A stretch of DNA of 64,000 nt from Acinetobacter corruptisaponis (GTDB lineage: Bacteria; Pseudomonadota; Gammaproteobacteria; Pseudomonadales; Moraxellaceae). Within the stretch, counting starts at the first letter, position 1. Each line of letters starts with the position of its first letter. Below are positions 40,801 to 48,572 of this stretch, piece after piece. Where the stretch lies: NCBI RefSeq assembly GCF_030053775.1, contig NZ_CP125669.1:1111962-1175961 (forward strand). The letters run 5' to 3'. A model generated the notes under the pieces. It saw only the letters and a list, made by a program, of their open reading frames with translations. It ran no database searches and was not told the DNA's origin. The position numbers were made by a program, and so were the translations under genes.

Positions 40801-42171
40801 TTAGCCTCGTACCGCTTTCAATGCTTCAGCAACCGCTTTCTTGAAGCGTGCAATAACTTCAACACATTCATCCTGATTGATGATCAATGGGCAAAGTAAA
40901 CGGATCACCGTACCGTTACGACCACCTTTCTCAAGCAGTAACTTGTTGTTGAAACAAGCCGTTTGAATCGCAGCTGCCAATTGCGCATCCGCTGGCAGAG
41001 AACCCATATGGTCTGCTGGTTTGCGTTCATCAACGATCTCAACACCGATCATCAGGCCACGACCACGCACATTGCCGATACATGGGAATTCCTGTGCCAG
41101 TTTCTTGAACTCAGCCTGTAGGAAATCACCACGCTGTTGCGCATTTTGAGCAAGATTCTGTTCAGTAATGGTTTTTAACACCACCAAACCAGTACCCATT
41201 GCCAACTGGTTACCACGGAACGTACCCGTGTGACCTGCTGGTTGCCAGGCATCGAACTTACGCTTAATACCCAATACAGCAAGTGGTAAACCACCACCCA
41301 CCGCTTTAGACATCACCACAACATCTGGCTCGATTCCAGCATGTTCAAAGGCAAACATTTTACCTGAACGTGCAAAACCAGCCTGGACTTCGTCCAGAAT
41401 TAAAACGATGTTGTGCTTTTCAGTCACTTCACGGATTTTTTGCAACCATTTTACTGGTGCAGTCACCACACCACCTTCACCCTGAATCGCTTCAAGAATA
41501 ACAGCAGCTGGTTTGGTCACACCACTTTCAACATCTTCGATAAAGTTTTCGAAGAAGTAGGTTAAGGCATCTACACCTGCCTCACCACCCAGACCCAGTG
41601 GACAACGGTATTCATGCGGATATGGCATAAACTGTACGCCTGGCATTAAGCCATTTACCGCATTCTTCGCAGACAGGTTACCTGTCATTGCCAGTGAACC
41701 ATGTGTCATCCCATGGTAACCACCAGAGAAACTGATCACTGAGCTACGACCTGTATAGGTTTTTGCCAGTTTGATGGCTGCCTCAGTTGCATCTGCACCA
41801 GATGGACCACAGAACTGTAGGCAATATTCTTCTTTACCGCCTGGCAAATAAGCCAAAAGCGCCTCAGTAAACGCATCTTTTAAAGGAGTCGTTAAGTCTA
41901 AAGTATGCAATGGCAAACCACTTGCCAATGTGTCCTGAATACTTTGAATCACCGCAGGATGATTATGACCTAAAGCCAATGTCCCTGCCCCAGCTAAACA
42001 ATCGAGGTACTGTGTACCTTCAACATCAGTAACCCAGCAGCCTTGTGCTTTCGCTATCGCTAACGGTAATTTACGTGGATAACTACGAACATTCGATTCC
42101 ATCTGACTTTGGCGAGTCAAATAATATTCGTTGGTTGCATCAGCGGCAGGGTTTACGGAAGTAACGCTCAT
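40801..42171 (-). CDS. dat: Diaminobutyrate--2-oxoglutarate aminotransferase
   Basis: A 456-residue class III aminotransferase that makes L-2,4-diaminobutyrate from aspartate semialdehyde and glutamate. It shows [27 protein letters not shown], the [14 protein letters not shown] motif and the PLP lysine in [15 protein letters not shown]. It is first in the dat-ddc operon, preceded by a 467-bp intergenic region shared with a divergent gene. Confidence 0.95.
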   Translation of the reverse strand: MSVTSVNPAADATNEYYLTRQSQMESNVRSYPRKLPLAIAKAQGCWVTDVEGTQYLDCLAGAGTLALGHNHPAVIQSIQDTLASGLPLHTLDLTTPLKDAFTEALLAYLPGGKEEYCLQFCGPSGADATEAAIKLAKTYTGRSSVISFSGGYHGMTHGSLAMTGNLSAKNAVNGLMPGVQFMPYPHEYRCPLGLGGEAGVDALTYFFENFIEDVESGVTKPAAVILEAIQGEGGVVTAPVKWLQKIREVTEKHNIVLILDEVQAGFARSGKMFAFEHAGIEPDVVVMSKAVGGGLPLAVLGIKRKFDAWQPAGHTGTFRGNQLAMGTGLVVLKTITEQNLAQNAQQRGDFLQAEFKKLAQEFPCIGNVRGRGLMIGVEIVDERKPADHMGSLPADAQLAAAIQTACFNNKLLLEKGGRNGTVIRLLCPLIINQDECVEVIARFKKAVAEALKAVRG

Positions 42172-42638
42172 ATCGAATTACCATCTCTGATATGGGTAAA
42201 AGAAATAAGTCTGGTGACTTGCGGTCGTTTGACTCGGTGCTTTTTAGAATCTAGTGCAGACACAATGTTTTATATCTTTCAACTAGGTGCGAGATGATAC
42301 CTAATTTTCAAAGAAAATAAACACTTTTTATGCCCGACATTCATCTAATCTTATTGAAAAAATACTTCTTTCCAATAACTATGATGAATTATCATCATAC
42401 TATGTGACAAGTGAAAGAAAGTATGCTTTTTTTATTTGCAGTTTGTATTTTAGATAAATGGTCAAACACTTTTACCTAATCCACTATTTTTAATCATTTT
42501 TTGGTTTATTTTTCTGTTGCAAAACCTCCTTAATCCATTACAAAGACACCACAAAATATGCAGAAGTTTCCCATCACTTCTTTTTAAGATCAAAGCTGTG
42601 AAAAATAATTTTTTAATCCTCATTTTCAGGAAAATTTT
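42172..42638. other. Long divergent intergenic region (dat / SIMPL gene)
   Basis: 467 bp, AT-rich, with no gene-like frame. It contains a perfect inverted repeat TATGATGA-N4-TCATCATA at 42380-42399 that could bind a dimeric regulator; which of the two genes it serves is unclear. Confidence 0.4.
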
Positions 42639-43340
42639 ATGCGTACTTTAGCACTTGTTACCATGATGGTCGGCGCGGCCCTTAGCCCCTCCCTTTTTGC
42701 CCATGACACCGAGAACCTGAACTACAATATTGTCAATATTCAGGCCGATGCGTCACGTCAGGTGGCCAATGATGAAATGCGTGCAGTTCTCTATATTGAG
42801 AAAAGCCATAAGCAGCCCGCTGAGCTTTCCAACCAGATTAATCAACTGATGAATCAGGCACAGGCGATTTCGCGTAAATATTCACAAGTTAAAGTCGAAA
42901 CAGGTGCGCAAAGTACCTACCCTGTTTATGACAATGACAGTAGCAAGTTAAAGGAATGGCGTGCCCGTGCTGAAATTCAGCTTGAAAGTAAGGACTTTAA
43001 AGCGGCAAGCCAGTTGATTAGCGAGTTGCAGCAAAGCTTCCAGACCCAATCCATCAATTTCACCGTGTCAGATGAACAGCGTAAGAAAGTTGAAAATGAG
43101 TTAATGATTGAGGCCTCTAAAAACTTCCAGCAACGTGCACAAGCAATTACGCAGGCATGGAATAAAACCCAATATAATCTGGTCAGTTTAAACCTGAATA
43201 CCAGCAACTACTTCCCACAACCGATGATGCGTGGTGGCATGGCAAAATTTGCAATGGCGGAAGCTGCAGCTGCGCAGGACATGGCGGCGGGTGAATCAAA
43301 AATCACGGTTAGCGCCAATGGATCGATTCAGTTTAAATAA
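42639..43340 (+). CDS. SIMPL (DUF541) domain periplasmic protein
   Basis: A 233-residue exported protein with a signal peptide (residues 1-21, cut after LFA) and a SIMPL/DUF541 domain (NIVNIQADASRQVANDEM ... ITVSANGSIQF). SIMPL proteins are linked to oxidative stress and outer-membrane stability, but their activity is unknown. AGGAAAA precedes the start. Its terminator hairpin is shared with the convergent TetR gene. Confidence 0.85.
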   Translation: MRTLALVTMMVGAALSPSLFAHDTENLNYNIVNIQADASRQVANDEMRAVLYIEKSHKQPAELSNQINQLMNQAQAISRKYSQVKVETGAQSTYPVYDNDSSKLKEWRARAEIQLESKDFKAASQLISELQQSFQTQSINFTVSDEQRKKVENELMIEASKNFQQRAQAITQAWNKTQYNLVSLNLNTSNYFPQPMMRGGMAKFAMAEAAAAQDMAAGESKITVSANGSIQFK

Positions 43341-43353
43341 ATATCCAGAATCA

Positions 43354-43380
43354 GGAAAAGGCATGCAATATGCCTTTTTC
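43354..43380. terminator. Bidirectional terminator (SIMPL gene / TetR gene)
   Basis: AAAAGGCAT-N5-ATGCCTTTT hairpin with T-run on the plus strand and A-run on its left, between convergent stops. Confidence 0.8.
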
Positions 43381-43384
43381 TGTA

Positions 43385-44014
43385 TCAATTTACACCTAAA
43401 TTCTGCAAGGAATCCCAGGCTGCTTTTGCCAGCATATCCCGATAGACTTTAGGTGTGGTGTCCACTTTGCCAGATAACCAGGCCCGACAATAACTTTCAG
43501 TTGCCCCAATCACCAGTGACATCATGAGTTCTGCTGGAACTGATTTTAATAAGGCGGCATCGGCATAGCTTGAAATATGGCTGACTATTTTTTGATTTCT
43601 TGCTTTATTCTTTTCATTCAATGTCTGTCGGTACTCACCCTGCATCACACTAAAATGGGCGAGCACCAGGAACTGGGCAAACTTTGGCTGCTCAGACACC
43701 CAATCGGCATAAGCATAGATCAAGGCATACAAAAACTCTTGTAAAGATTGTGTCTCCTGTAAATACTGCTCCCGTAATTGTGCCTGATCATCCAGCGCGG
43801 CAAAAACCAGCGCAGCAATGATTCCATCCTTATTGTTAAAATGATGGTAAATCGCCCCCACGCTACTCCCCGATTTTTCCCGAATCATTTCAATGCTGGT
43901 TGTCTCCAGACCATATTCCAGAAAGCAGGACAATGCATCCAATAAGATCTGTCGTTTTAGTAATGATCTACGTTGTGGGTATAAACGTTCCAATAATTGC
44001 TGAGCTGCCTGCAT
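43385..44014 (-). CDS. TetR-family regulator
   Basis: A 209-residue repressor. The HTH (TTSIEMIREKSGSSVGAIYHHFNNKDGIIAAL, about residues 38-69) is typical of the family; the C-terminal ligand domain is helical. It is divergent from a hotdog-fold gene, with two matching palindromes between them, so it probably represses that gene and itself in response to an acyl or hydrophobic ligand (inference). Confidence 0.9.
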   Translation of the reverse strand: MQAAQQLLERLYPQRRSLLKRQILLDALSCFLEYGLETTSIEMIREKSGSSVGAIYHHFNNKDGIIAALVFAALDDQAQLREQYLQETQSLQEFLYALIYAYADWVSEQPKFAQFLVLAHFSVMQGEYRQTLNEKNKARNQKIVSHISSYADAALLKSVPAELMMSLVIGATESYCRAWLSGKVDTTPKVYRDMLAKAAWDSLQNLGVN

Positions 44015-44074
44015 AGTTCAATCAGATTTATCAATGGTCGGAACTATTGTGTATGACTTGACCACAACCTGCAA

Positions 44075-44109
44075 ACAGAATTATATTCTGTAAAAGAATT
44101 TAATTCTGT
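44075..44109. promoter_or_regulatory. Tandem TetR operators
   Basis: Two palindromes with the same 3-bp centre: ACAGAAT-N3-ATTCTGT (44075-44091) and AGAAT-N3-ATTCTGT (44095-44109). Their centres are 18 bp apart. They lie between the divergent TetR and hotdog genes, just upstream of the latter's start. Confidence 0.75.
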
Positions 44110-44125
44110 TAATGGAAATCTTAAA

Positions 44126-44593
44126 ATGGCTTCAACTTTAGAGTTATGGAATAAAGTCTCTGCCTTACCTGCTGGCAAATGGACATTCACACGTATGCTG
44201 TGCCTAAAAGCCCCTTATTTCGGCAGCATTTCGCCCTTATTTGAGGAGCTAAAACCCAATTCCTGTAAAATCTCAATCAGGAAAAAACGTGCTGTACTGA
44301 ATCATATTGGTACGGTTCATGCGATTGCGATGTGCAATATGGCTGAACTGGCAGGCGGCACCATGACTGAAGTCACGGTTCCCTCTAGCCATCGCTGGAT
44401 TCCCAAAGGCATGACTGTTGAATATTTAAAGAAAGCGGAAACTGATCTGGTCGCAATCGCCACACCAGTGGACAGTCATTATGATTGGGAAAAGGCAGGC
44501 GAGTATCTGGTTAATGTCGATATATTAGATCAGCACAATGATAAAGTTTTCCGTGCAACCATCACCATGTGGATTTCGAAAAAGAAGAAGTAA
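44126..44593 (+). CDS. DUF4442 hotdog-fold protein, putative acyl thioesterase
   Basis: A 155-residue hotdog-fold protein of the PaaI/DUF4442 type. The central helix motif HIGTVHAIAMCNMAELAGG (about residues 55-73) carries the residues usually catalytic in such thioesterases. The substrate is unknown; a long-chain acyl-CoA is plausible given the neighbouring desaturase operon. It is controlled by the divergent TetR gene through two operator-like palindromes, and ends at a strong terminator. Confidence 0.8.
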   Translation: MASTLELWNKVSALPAGKWTFTRMLCLKAPYFGSISPLFEELKPNSCKISIRKKRAVLNHIGTVHAIAMCNMAELAGGTMTEVTVPSSHRWIPKGMTVEYLKKAETDLVAIATPVDSHYDWEKAGEYLVNVDILDQHNDKVFRATITMWISKKKK

Positions 44594-44600
44594 AAATAAA

Positions 44601-44632
44601 AAAGCCCTGAATCCAATCTATTCAGGGCTTTT
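44601..44632. terminator. Bidirectional terminator
   Basis: AAAGCCCTGAAT-N7-ATTCAGGGCTTT perfect hairpin with flanking A/T runs between the convergent hotdog and desaturase genes. Confidence 0.9.
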
Positions 44633-44647
44633 ATCTTACTTTAAAGC

Positions 44648-45742
44648 TTACTTTTTAAAAGGCAGCGCATATTTAAAAATACGTCCGACCACTTCACCAA
44701 ACTGTTTTACAAAACTCGCATTATTGTAGTTTAGACCATACTTTTCACACACGGCCTGTACTTTCGGTGCAATTTGGCGATAACGGCGTGCAGGAATATC
44801 TGGGAACAAATGATGCTCAATCTGATGGCTGAGATGCCCTGTCAGAATATGGAATGCCTCGGACCCCGTTAAATTGGATGAACCACGAATCTGGCGCATG
44901 TACCAATGCCCACGACTTTCATCTTGCAGCACTGTTTTAGGGAATACTTCTGCATCTTTGGTAAAGTGACCACAGAAAATAATGCTGAATGTCCAGATAT
45001 TACGGATGCCATTGGCAACAAGATTTCCTGTAAACACAGGAATGGCTGATGGCCCTGCAATCAATGGGAAAAATACATAATCCTTAAACAGTTGCTTGGC
45101 GATTTTCTTCTGTACAGGATTCCACTCCTGCTTAAACTCTGCCATCGTTTTACGCTTATACACCACCTTGCCCAGCTCCAGATTCTGGATGGCGACCCCC
45201 CATTGAAACAATAGGCTAAATGGCAAAATGTATAGCGGTTGTATGACCGAAAACCTGGTCCAGCGTTGTTCAGGAAACAGGCGAAATACGCCATAACCAA
45301 CATCATCATCCATGCCTTTAACATTGGTATAGGTATGGTGCTTATAGTTATGGGTTTGTCGCCAGTTATCCGATGTGCCAACCGTATCCCACTCATAGGT
45401 TTGACCGTTAAATTTAGGGTCATTCATCCAGTCATACTGCCCATGCATGACATTATGGCCCAATTCCATATTTTCCATGATTTTGGCAAAGCCTAATAAT
45501 CCTGTTCCCAATAGCCATGCAGGCGGAAACCATCCAGCAAACAGTAAGGCACGACCTAGAAAGCTACTATAGCGGATTGACGAATAAACACGGCGAATGT
45601 ATTTGGCATCTTTTTCGCCCAAATCGTCCAGCACCTCCTGCTTGATTTGATCCAGTTCCCTGGCAAAAGCAGCCAGTTCGGCTTCAGTTAAATTACGATT
45701 TTTAGGATTTTGAAAAAATTGATATTTTACAGGCATATTCAT
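44648..45742 (-). CDS. Membrane fatty-acid (acyl-CoA/phospholipid) desaturase
   Basis: A 364-residue integral di-iron desaturase with three His boxes: HNVMH (about residue 95), HNYKHH (about 132) and HQIEHH (about 311). Membrane helices flank the boxes. It introduces a double bond in fatty acyl chains and needs an electron donor, which is the next upstream gene. The pair faces a FabR/DesT-like TetR gene, the arrangement known for DesB-type aerobic desaturation in gamma-proteobacteria. The exact regiospecificity cannot be read from sequence. Confidence 0.92.
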   Translation of the reverse strand: MNMPVKYQFFQNPKNRNLTEAELAAFARELDQIKQEVLDDLGEKDAKYIRRVYSSIRYSSFLGRALLFAGWFPPAWLLGTGLLGFAKIMENMELGHNVMHGQYDWMNDPKFNGQTYEWDTVGTSDNWRQTHNYKHHTYTNVKGMDDDVGYGVFRLFPEQRWTRFSVIQPLYILPFSLLFQWGVAIQNLELGKVVYKRKTMAEFKQEWNPVQKKIAKQLFKDYVFFPLIAGPSAIPVFTGNLVANGIRNIWTFSIIFCGHFTKDAEVFPKTVLQDESRGHWYMRQIRGSSNLTGSEAFHILTGHLSHQIEHHLFPDIPARRYRQIAPKVQAVCEKYGLNYNNASFVKQFGEVVGRIFKYALPFKK

Positions 45743-45756
45743 ATTGTCATTCTCGC

Positions 45757-46824
45757 TTATAGATCAATCACAAGATCAGATTGAGCTGAATTTACGCAAA
45801 TCTTGAGTAACTGGCTTGGCTCATGGTTTGCTGAACCATTCAATAGATTTTTGGTCGAACCTTGTGCTTTGCTACAGGCACATTTATTACAGATTCCCAT
45901 ACGGCAACCATGCTTCGGCTTGATCCCCTGATGTTCCAGACTGCTTAGAATCGACTGACCTTTTGGAATGGCAATGGTCTTGTTGGATTGTGTCAATGTG
46001 ACATTGATAAAACCCGTATCAGTTGAATCTATATCAAACTGGCTTAGGCTAAAGGCCTCGGTCTGGATTGAGGCGGCATGCTTAAACAATGTTTCCGCAG
46101 TTGCTGCAAAACCTGATGGGCCGCAGGCATAAACTGTGGTTTCATTTAAAGATTTAAGTTGATCAACGTGAGGCTGGTTTAAGCGTTGATCCTGTTCCTG
46201 CGTATAAAAAATCTGATAAGTGAAATTCGAAAAGTTTTCAGCGACTTCTTTTAGGTACTCAGCATAAGCCACATCTTCATGCGTTCTCACCCAGTACATC
46301 AATTGCACAGATATGGCTTTAAGCTGTCTGGACTGACAGAAAGCCTCAATCAAGCTCAGCATTGGCGTAATGCCACTACCTGCTGCAAGTAACAATAGCT
46401 TTGGTGTTTGAACCTGCTGCTGCATTTCACCATAAGGCTGTCCCAAACGCAGAATATCACCTGTTTGACTTTGATCAACCAACCAAGAACTGACCAGACC
46501 TTGATCAACTTTTTTCACCGTTAGGCAGAGATGGTCTGCATCGACCTGCATCAGGCTATAGGTTCTTTCATAATGACGACCTGCAATTTCCACCGTCACA
46601 GGATGATGCTGGCCTGCAACACCACGTTGCACATGGCGGTTACATTGCAAAATAAGGCTCACCATATCTTTTGCCACAATTTGTTTTTTTACGACTTTGG
46701 CAAGAGGCTGATTAATTGACCATAAAGGGTTGATTTTCTGTAACCAAAAATTGGCATCATGGCTGTTCATGACACTTTGAGCCATTGAGTTAAACAGGGA
46801 AGCCCTCTTTTCGATTGCTTGCAT
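45757..46824 (-). CDS. Ferredoxin-NAD(P)H reductase, desaturase electron donor
   Basis: A 355-residue flavin/iron-sulfur oxidoreductase. An FAD-binding domain (RTYSLM motif, about residue 89), an NAD-binding domain (LLLLAAGSGITPMLSLIEA; VYACGPSGF) and a C-terminal plant-type [2Fe-2S] ferredoxin (C-x4-C-x2-C: GCRMGICNKCAC) are present. It lies 14 bp upstream of the desaturase, so both are co-transcribed, and it delivers electrons from NAD(P)H to the di-iron centre. The promoter region contains AT-rich palindromes shared with fabR. Confidence 0.92.
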   Translation of the reverse strand: MQAIEKRASLFNSMAQSVMNSHDANFWLQKINPLWSINQPLAKVVKKQIVAKDMVSLILQCNRHVQRGVAGQHHPVTVEIAGRHYERTYSLMQVDADHLCLTVKKVDQGLVSSWLVDQSQTGDILRLGQPYGEMQQQVQTPKLLLLAAGSGITPMLSLIEAFCQSRQLKAISVQLMYWVRTHEDVAYAEYLKEVAENFSNFTYQIFYTQEQDQRLNQPHVDQLKSLNETTVYACGPSGFAATAETLFKHAASIQTEAFSLSQFDIDSTDTGFINVTLTQSNKTIAIPKGQSILSSLEHQGIKPKHGCRMGICNKCACSKAQGSTKNLLNGSANHEPSQLLKICVNSAQSDLVIDL

Positions 46825-46855
46825 GCGCAGTTACTCTAGTTGTTTTCTTAATTAT

Positions 46856-46885
46856 TATACATATGTATATTTATTTGTATATACA
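46856..46885. promoter_or_regulatory. Candidate FabR/DesT-type operators
   Basis: Two AT-rich palindromes lie directly upstream of the reductase-desaturase operon: TATACATATGTATA (46856-46869) and TGTATATACA (46876-46885), followed by another TTGTATAT. They are within the 260-bp divergent region shared with the TetR gene. Binding is inferred. Confidence 0.45.
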
Positions 46886-47084
46886 CTTGTATATTTATTC
46901 AAAAAGAATTGTAAACAGGATTTTTTACAAAATGTTTACCATAAGAGGAAAGGCGTGCAGTCAAGGTCAGTGTCTTGCGGACATGGGGCTTTCCCTGTTT
47001 CCCACAGTGGAAAGCAACCCCGATTGATTTACATTTCACAAGCCCATCGACAATCGTTATAATCCCAAGCAGCTTATTTATGTT

Positions 47085-47792
47085 TTGAAAATGATGGTTC
47101 ATTCTTCTGTTTTACCACCCAGTCCCAAACCCGCAACAGATGAACAGGATCTTATTCCCATAAAATCTCCTGTACGTTCGGTTGGCCGAAAAGCCACCAT
47201 TACCAAAGAAGAGTTATTTCAAGCCACCCTGAACCTGATTGGCCCACAAAAGAGCATCTCTTCCCTGAGTTTAAGGGAAATCGCGCGTGAGGCAGGCATT
47301 GCACCCAATAGTTTTTATCGTCATTTTAGGGACATTGATGAACTCGCAATCGCCCTGATTGATCGGGCAGGCTTGGTACTGCGTAAAATCATTCGTGAAG
47401 CACGCCTACAGGCAGTATTGCAACATAGTATTATCCGCAGTTCAGTCGAAGTTTTTATTCAACTTCTGGATGCAGATGAAGGTTATTTGGGCTTGTTGTT
47501 ACGTGAAAGCTATACAGGTTCAACTTCCTATAAAGAGGCGGTAGACCGCCAGCTTTCCTTCTTCCAGCAAGAGTTGCACGAAGACCTGATTCGCCTGGAA
47601 CAGATCAACAATAACAGTCACATGCCACATGCGGATATTGCCGCCAAGGCCATCACCCAACTGGTGTTTAACATGGGTGCGAAAGTGATTGACCTGTCTG
47701 CTGAACAACGGATTGAAGTCGCAGAACAAACCATGCTCATGATCCGTATGATCTTGACAGGTGCCCGTCACTTAACAGAAGAACCGCTCTAG
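47085..47792 (+). CDS. FabR/DesT-like TetR regulator of unsaturated fatty acid synthesis
   Basis: A 235-residue TetR-family repressor with an unstructured N-terminal ~35 residues, HTH in SLREIAREAGIAPNSFYRHF (about residues 63-82) and a C-terminal helical domain. The HTH sequence APNSFYRHFRDIDELA is close to FabR and DesT, which sense the ratio of unsaturated to saturated acyl-CoA. It is divergent from the desaturase operon, which supports the role. The start could also be at ATG 47091 or 47094. Confidence 0.88.
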   Translation: MKMMVHSSVLPPSPKPATDEQDLIPIKSPVRSVGRKATITKEELFQATLNLIGPQKSISSLSLREIAREAGIAPNSFYRHFRDIDELAIALIDRAGLVLRKIIREARLQAVLQHSIIRSSVEVFIQLLDADEGYLGLLLRESYTGSTSYKEAVDRQLSFFQQELHEDLIRLEQINNNSHMPHADIAAKAITQLVFNMGAKVIDLSAEQRIEVAEQTMLMIRMILTGARHLTEEPL

Positions 47793-48011
47793 TTTTATGT
47801 TTCCGTGTGGTGCAGCCCTTACTTGTACCACACCCAATCAACCCACTTACATTTCTTCCCATATTCCCCTCTTTATATTCAGCACAGTATTCAAACTGAT
47901 ACAAAAGCAGCCAAAATCGAAACATTCAGGCGTATTTAGCGGCGTAAAATATTTATCGAAATAAATGGTTTTGATCCATTTTCATTCTTATTAAAATTGA
48001 ATGAGGTAACT

Positions 48012-48509
48012 ATGAATTCTTCAGCAGCGAAAGCTTTAAAAGTTTATACACGTAATAATTTAGATGATTCCATCAAAGAAGCAACGGTCAAAATATTAAA
48101 TCAAATACTTGCAAATCTTATTGATTTATCATTGCTCACCAAGCAGGCGCACTGGAATATGCGCGGTAGCAACTTTATTGCCGTACATGAAATGCTGGAT
48201 ATGTTCCGCACCTCATTGATCACCCATCTGGACAATGTGGCTGAACGTGCTGTACAAATTGGCGGTACGGCACTGGGAACGACCCAAACGGTATCGCAAA
48301 CATCACATTTAAAACCGTATCCTGTGGAAATTCATGCGGTACAGGATCATTTGAAAGAACTTGCCGATCGTTATGGCGTGGTGGCAAATCATTTACGTGA
48401 CACGATTGATGAGATTCAGGACCCAATTTCTGAAGATATTATCCATGCTGCCTTGGAAGATCTGGATCAATATTTATGGTTCCTTGAAGCCAATATTGAA
48501 CAAAAGTAA
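48012..48509 (+). CDS. dps: DNA-protecting ferritin-like protein Dps
   Basis: A 165-residue Dps protein: a dodecameric shell that stores iron and shields DNA. The ferroxidase ligands are in [20 protein letters not shown] (about residues 42-61). ATG 48012 is preceded by GAGGT, and the earlier ATG at 47997 lies within an AT-rich leader. It ends at a bidirectional terminator and is convergent with rapA. Confidence 0.95.
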   Translation: MNSSAAKALKVYTRNNLDDSIKEATVKILNQILANLIDLSLLTKQAHWNMRGSNFIAVHEMLDMFRTSLITHLDNVAERAVQIGGTALGTTQTVSQTSHLKPYPVEIHAVQDHLKELADRYGVVANHLRDTIDEIQDPISEDIIHAALEDLDQYLWFLEANIEQK

Positions 48510-48520
48510 TTTCTGTTCAG

Positions 48521-48558
48521 CAATAAAAAACGAGGGTCAAATGATCCTCGTTTTTTAT
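48521..48558. terminator. Bidirectional terminator (dps / rapA)
   Basis: AAAAACGAGG-GTCA-AA-TGAT-CCTCGTTTTT hairpin, one G-U pair, between convergent stops. Confidence 0.88.
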
Positions 48559-48572
48559 TGCATGGTGATGAT

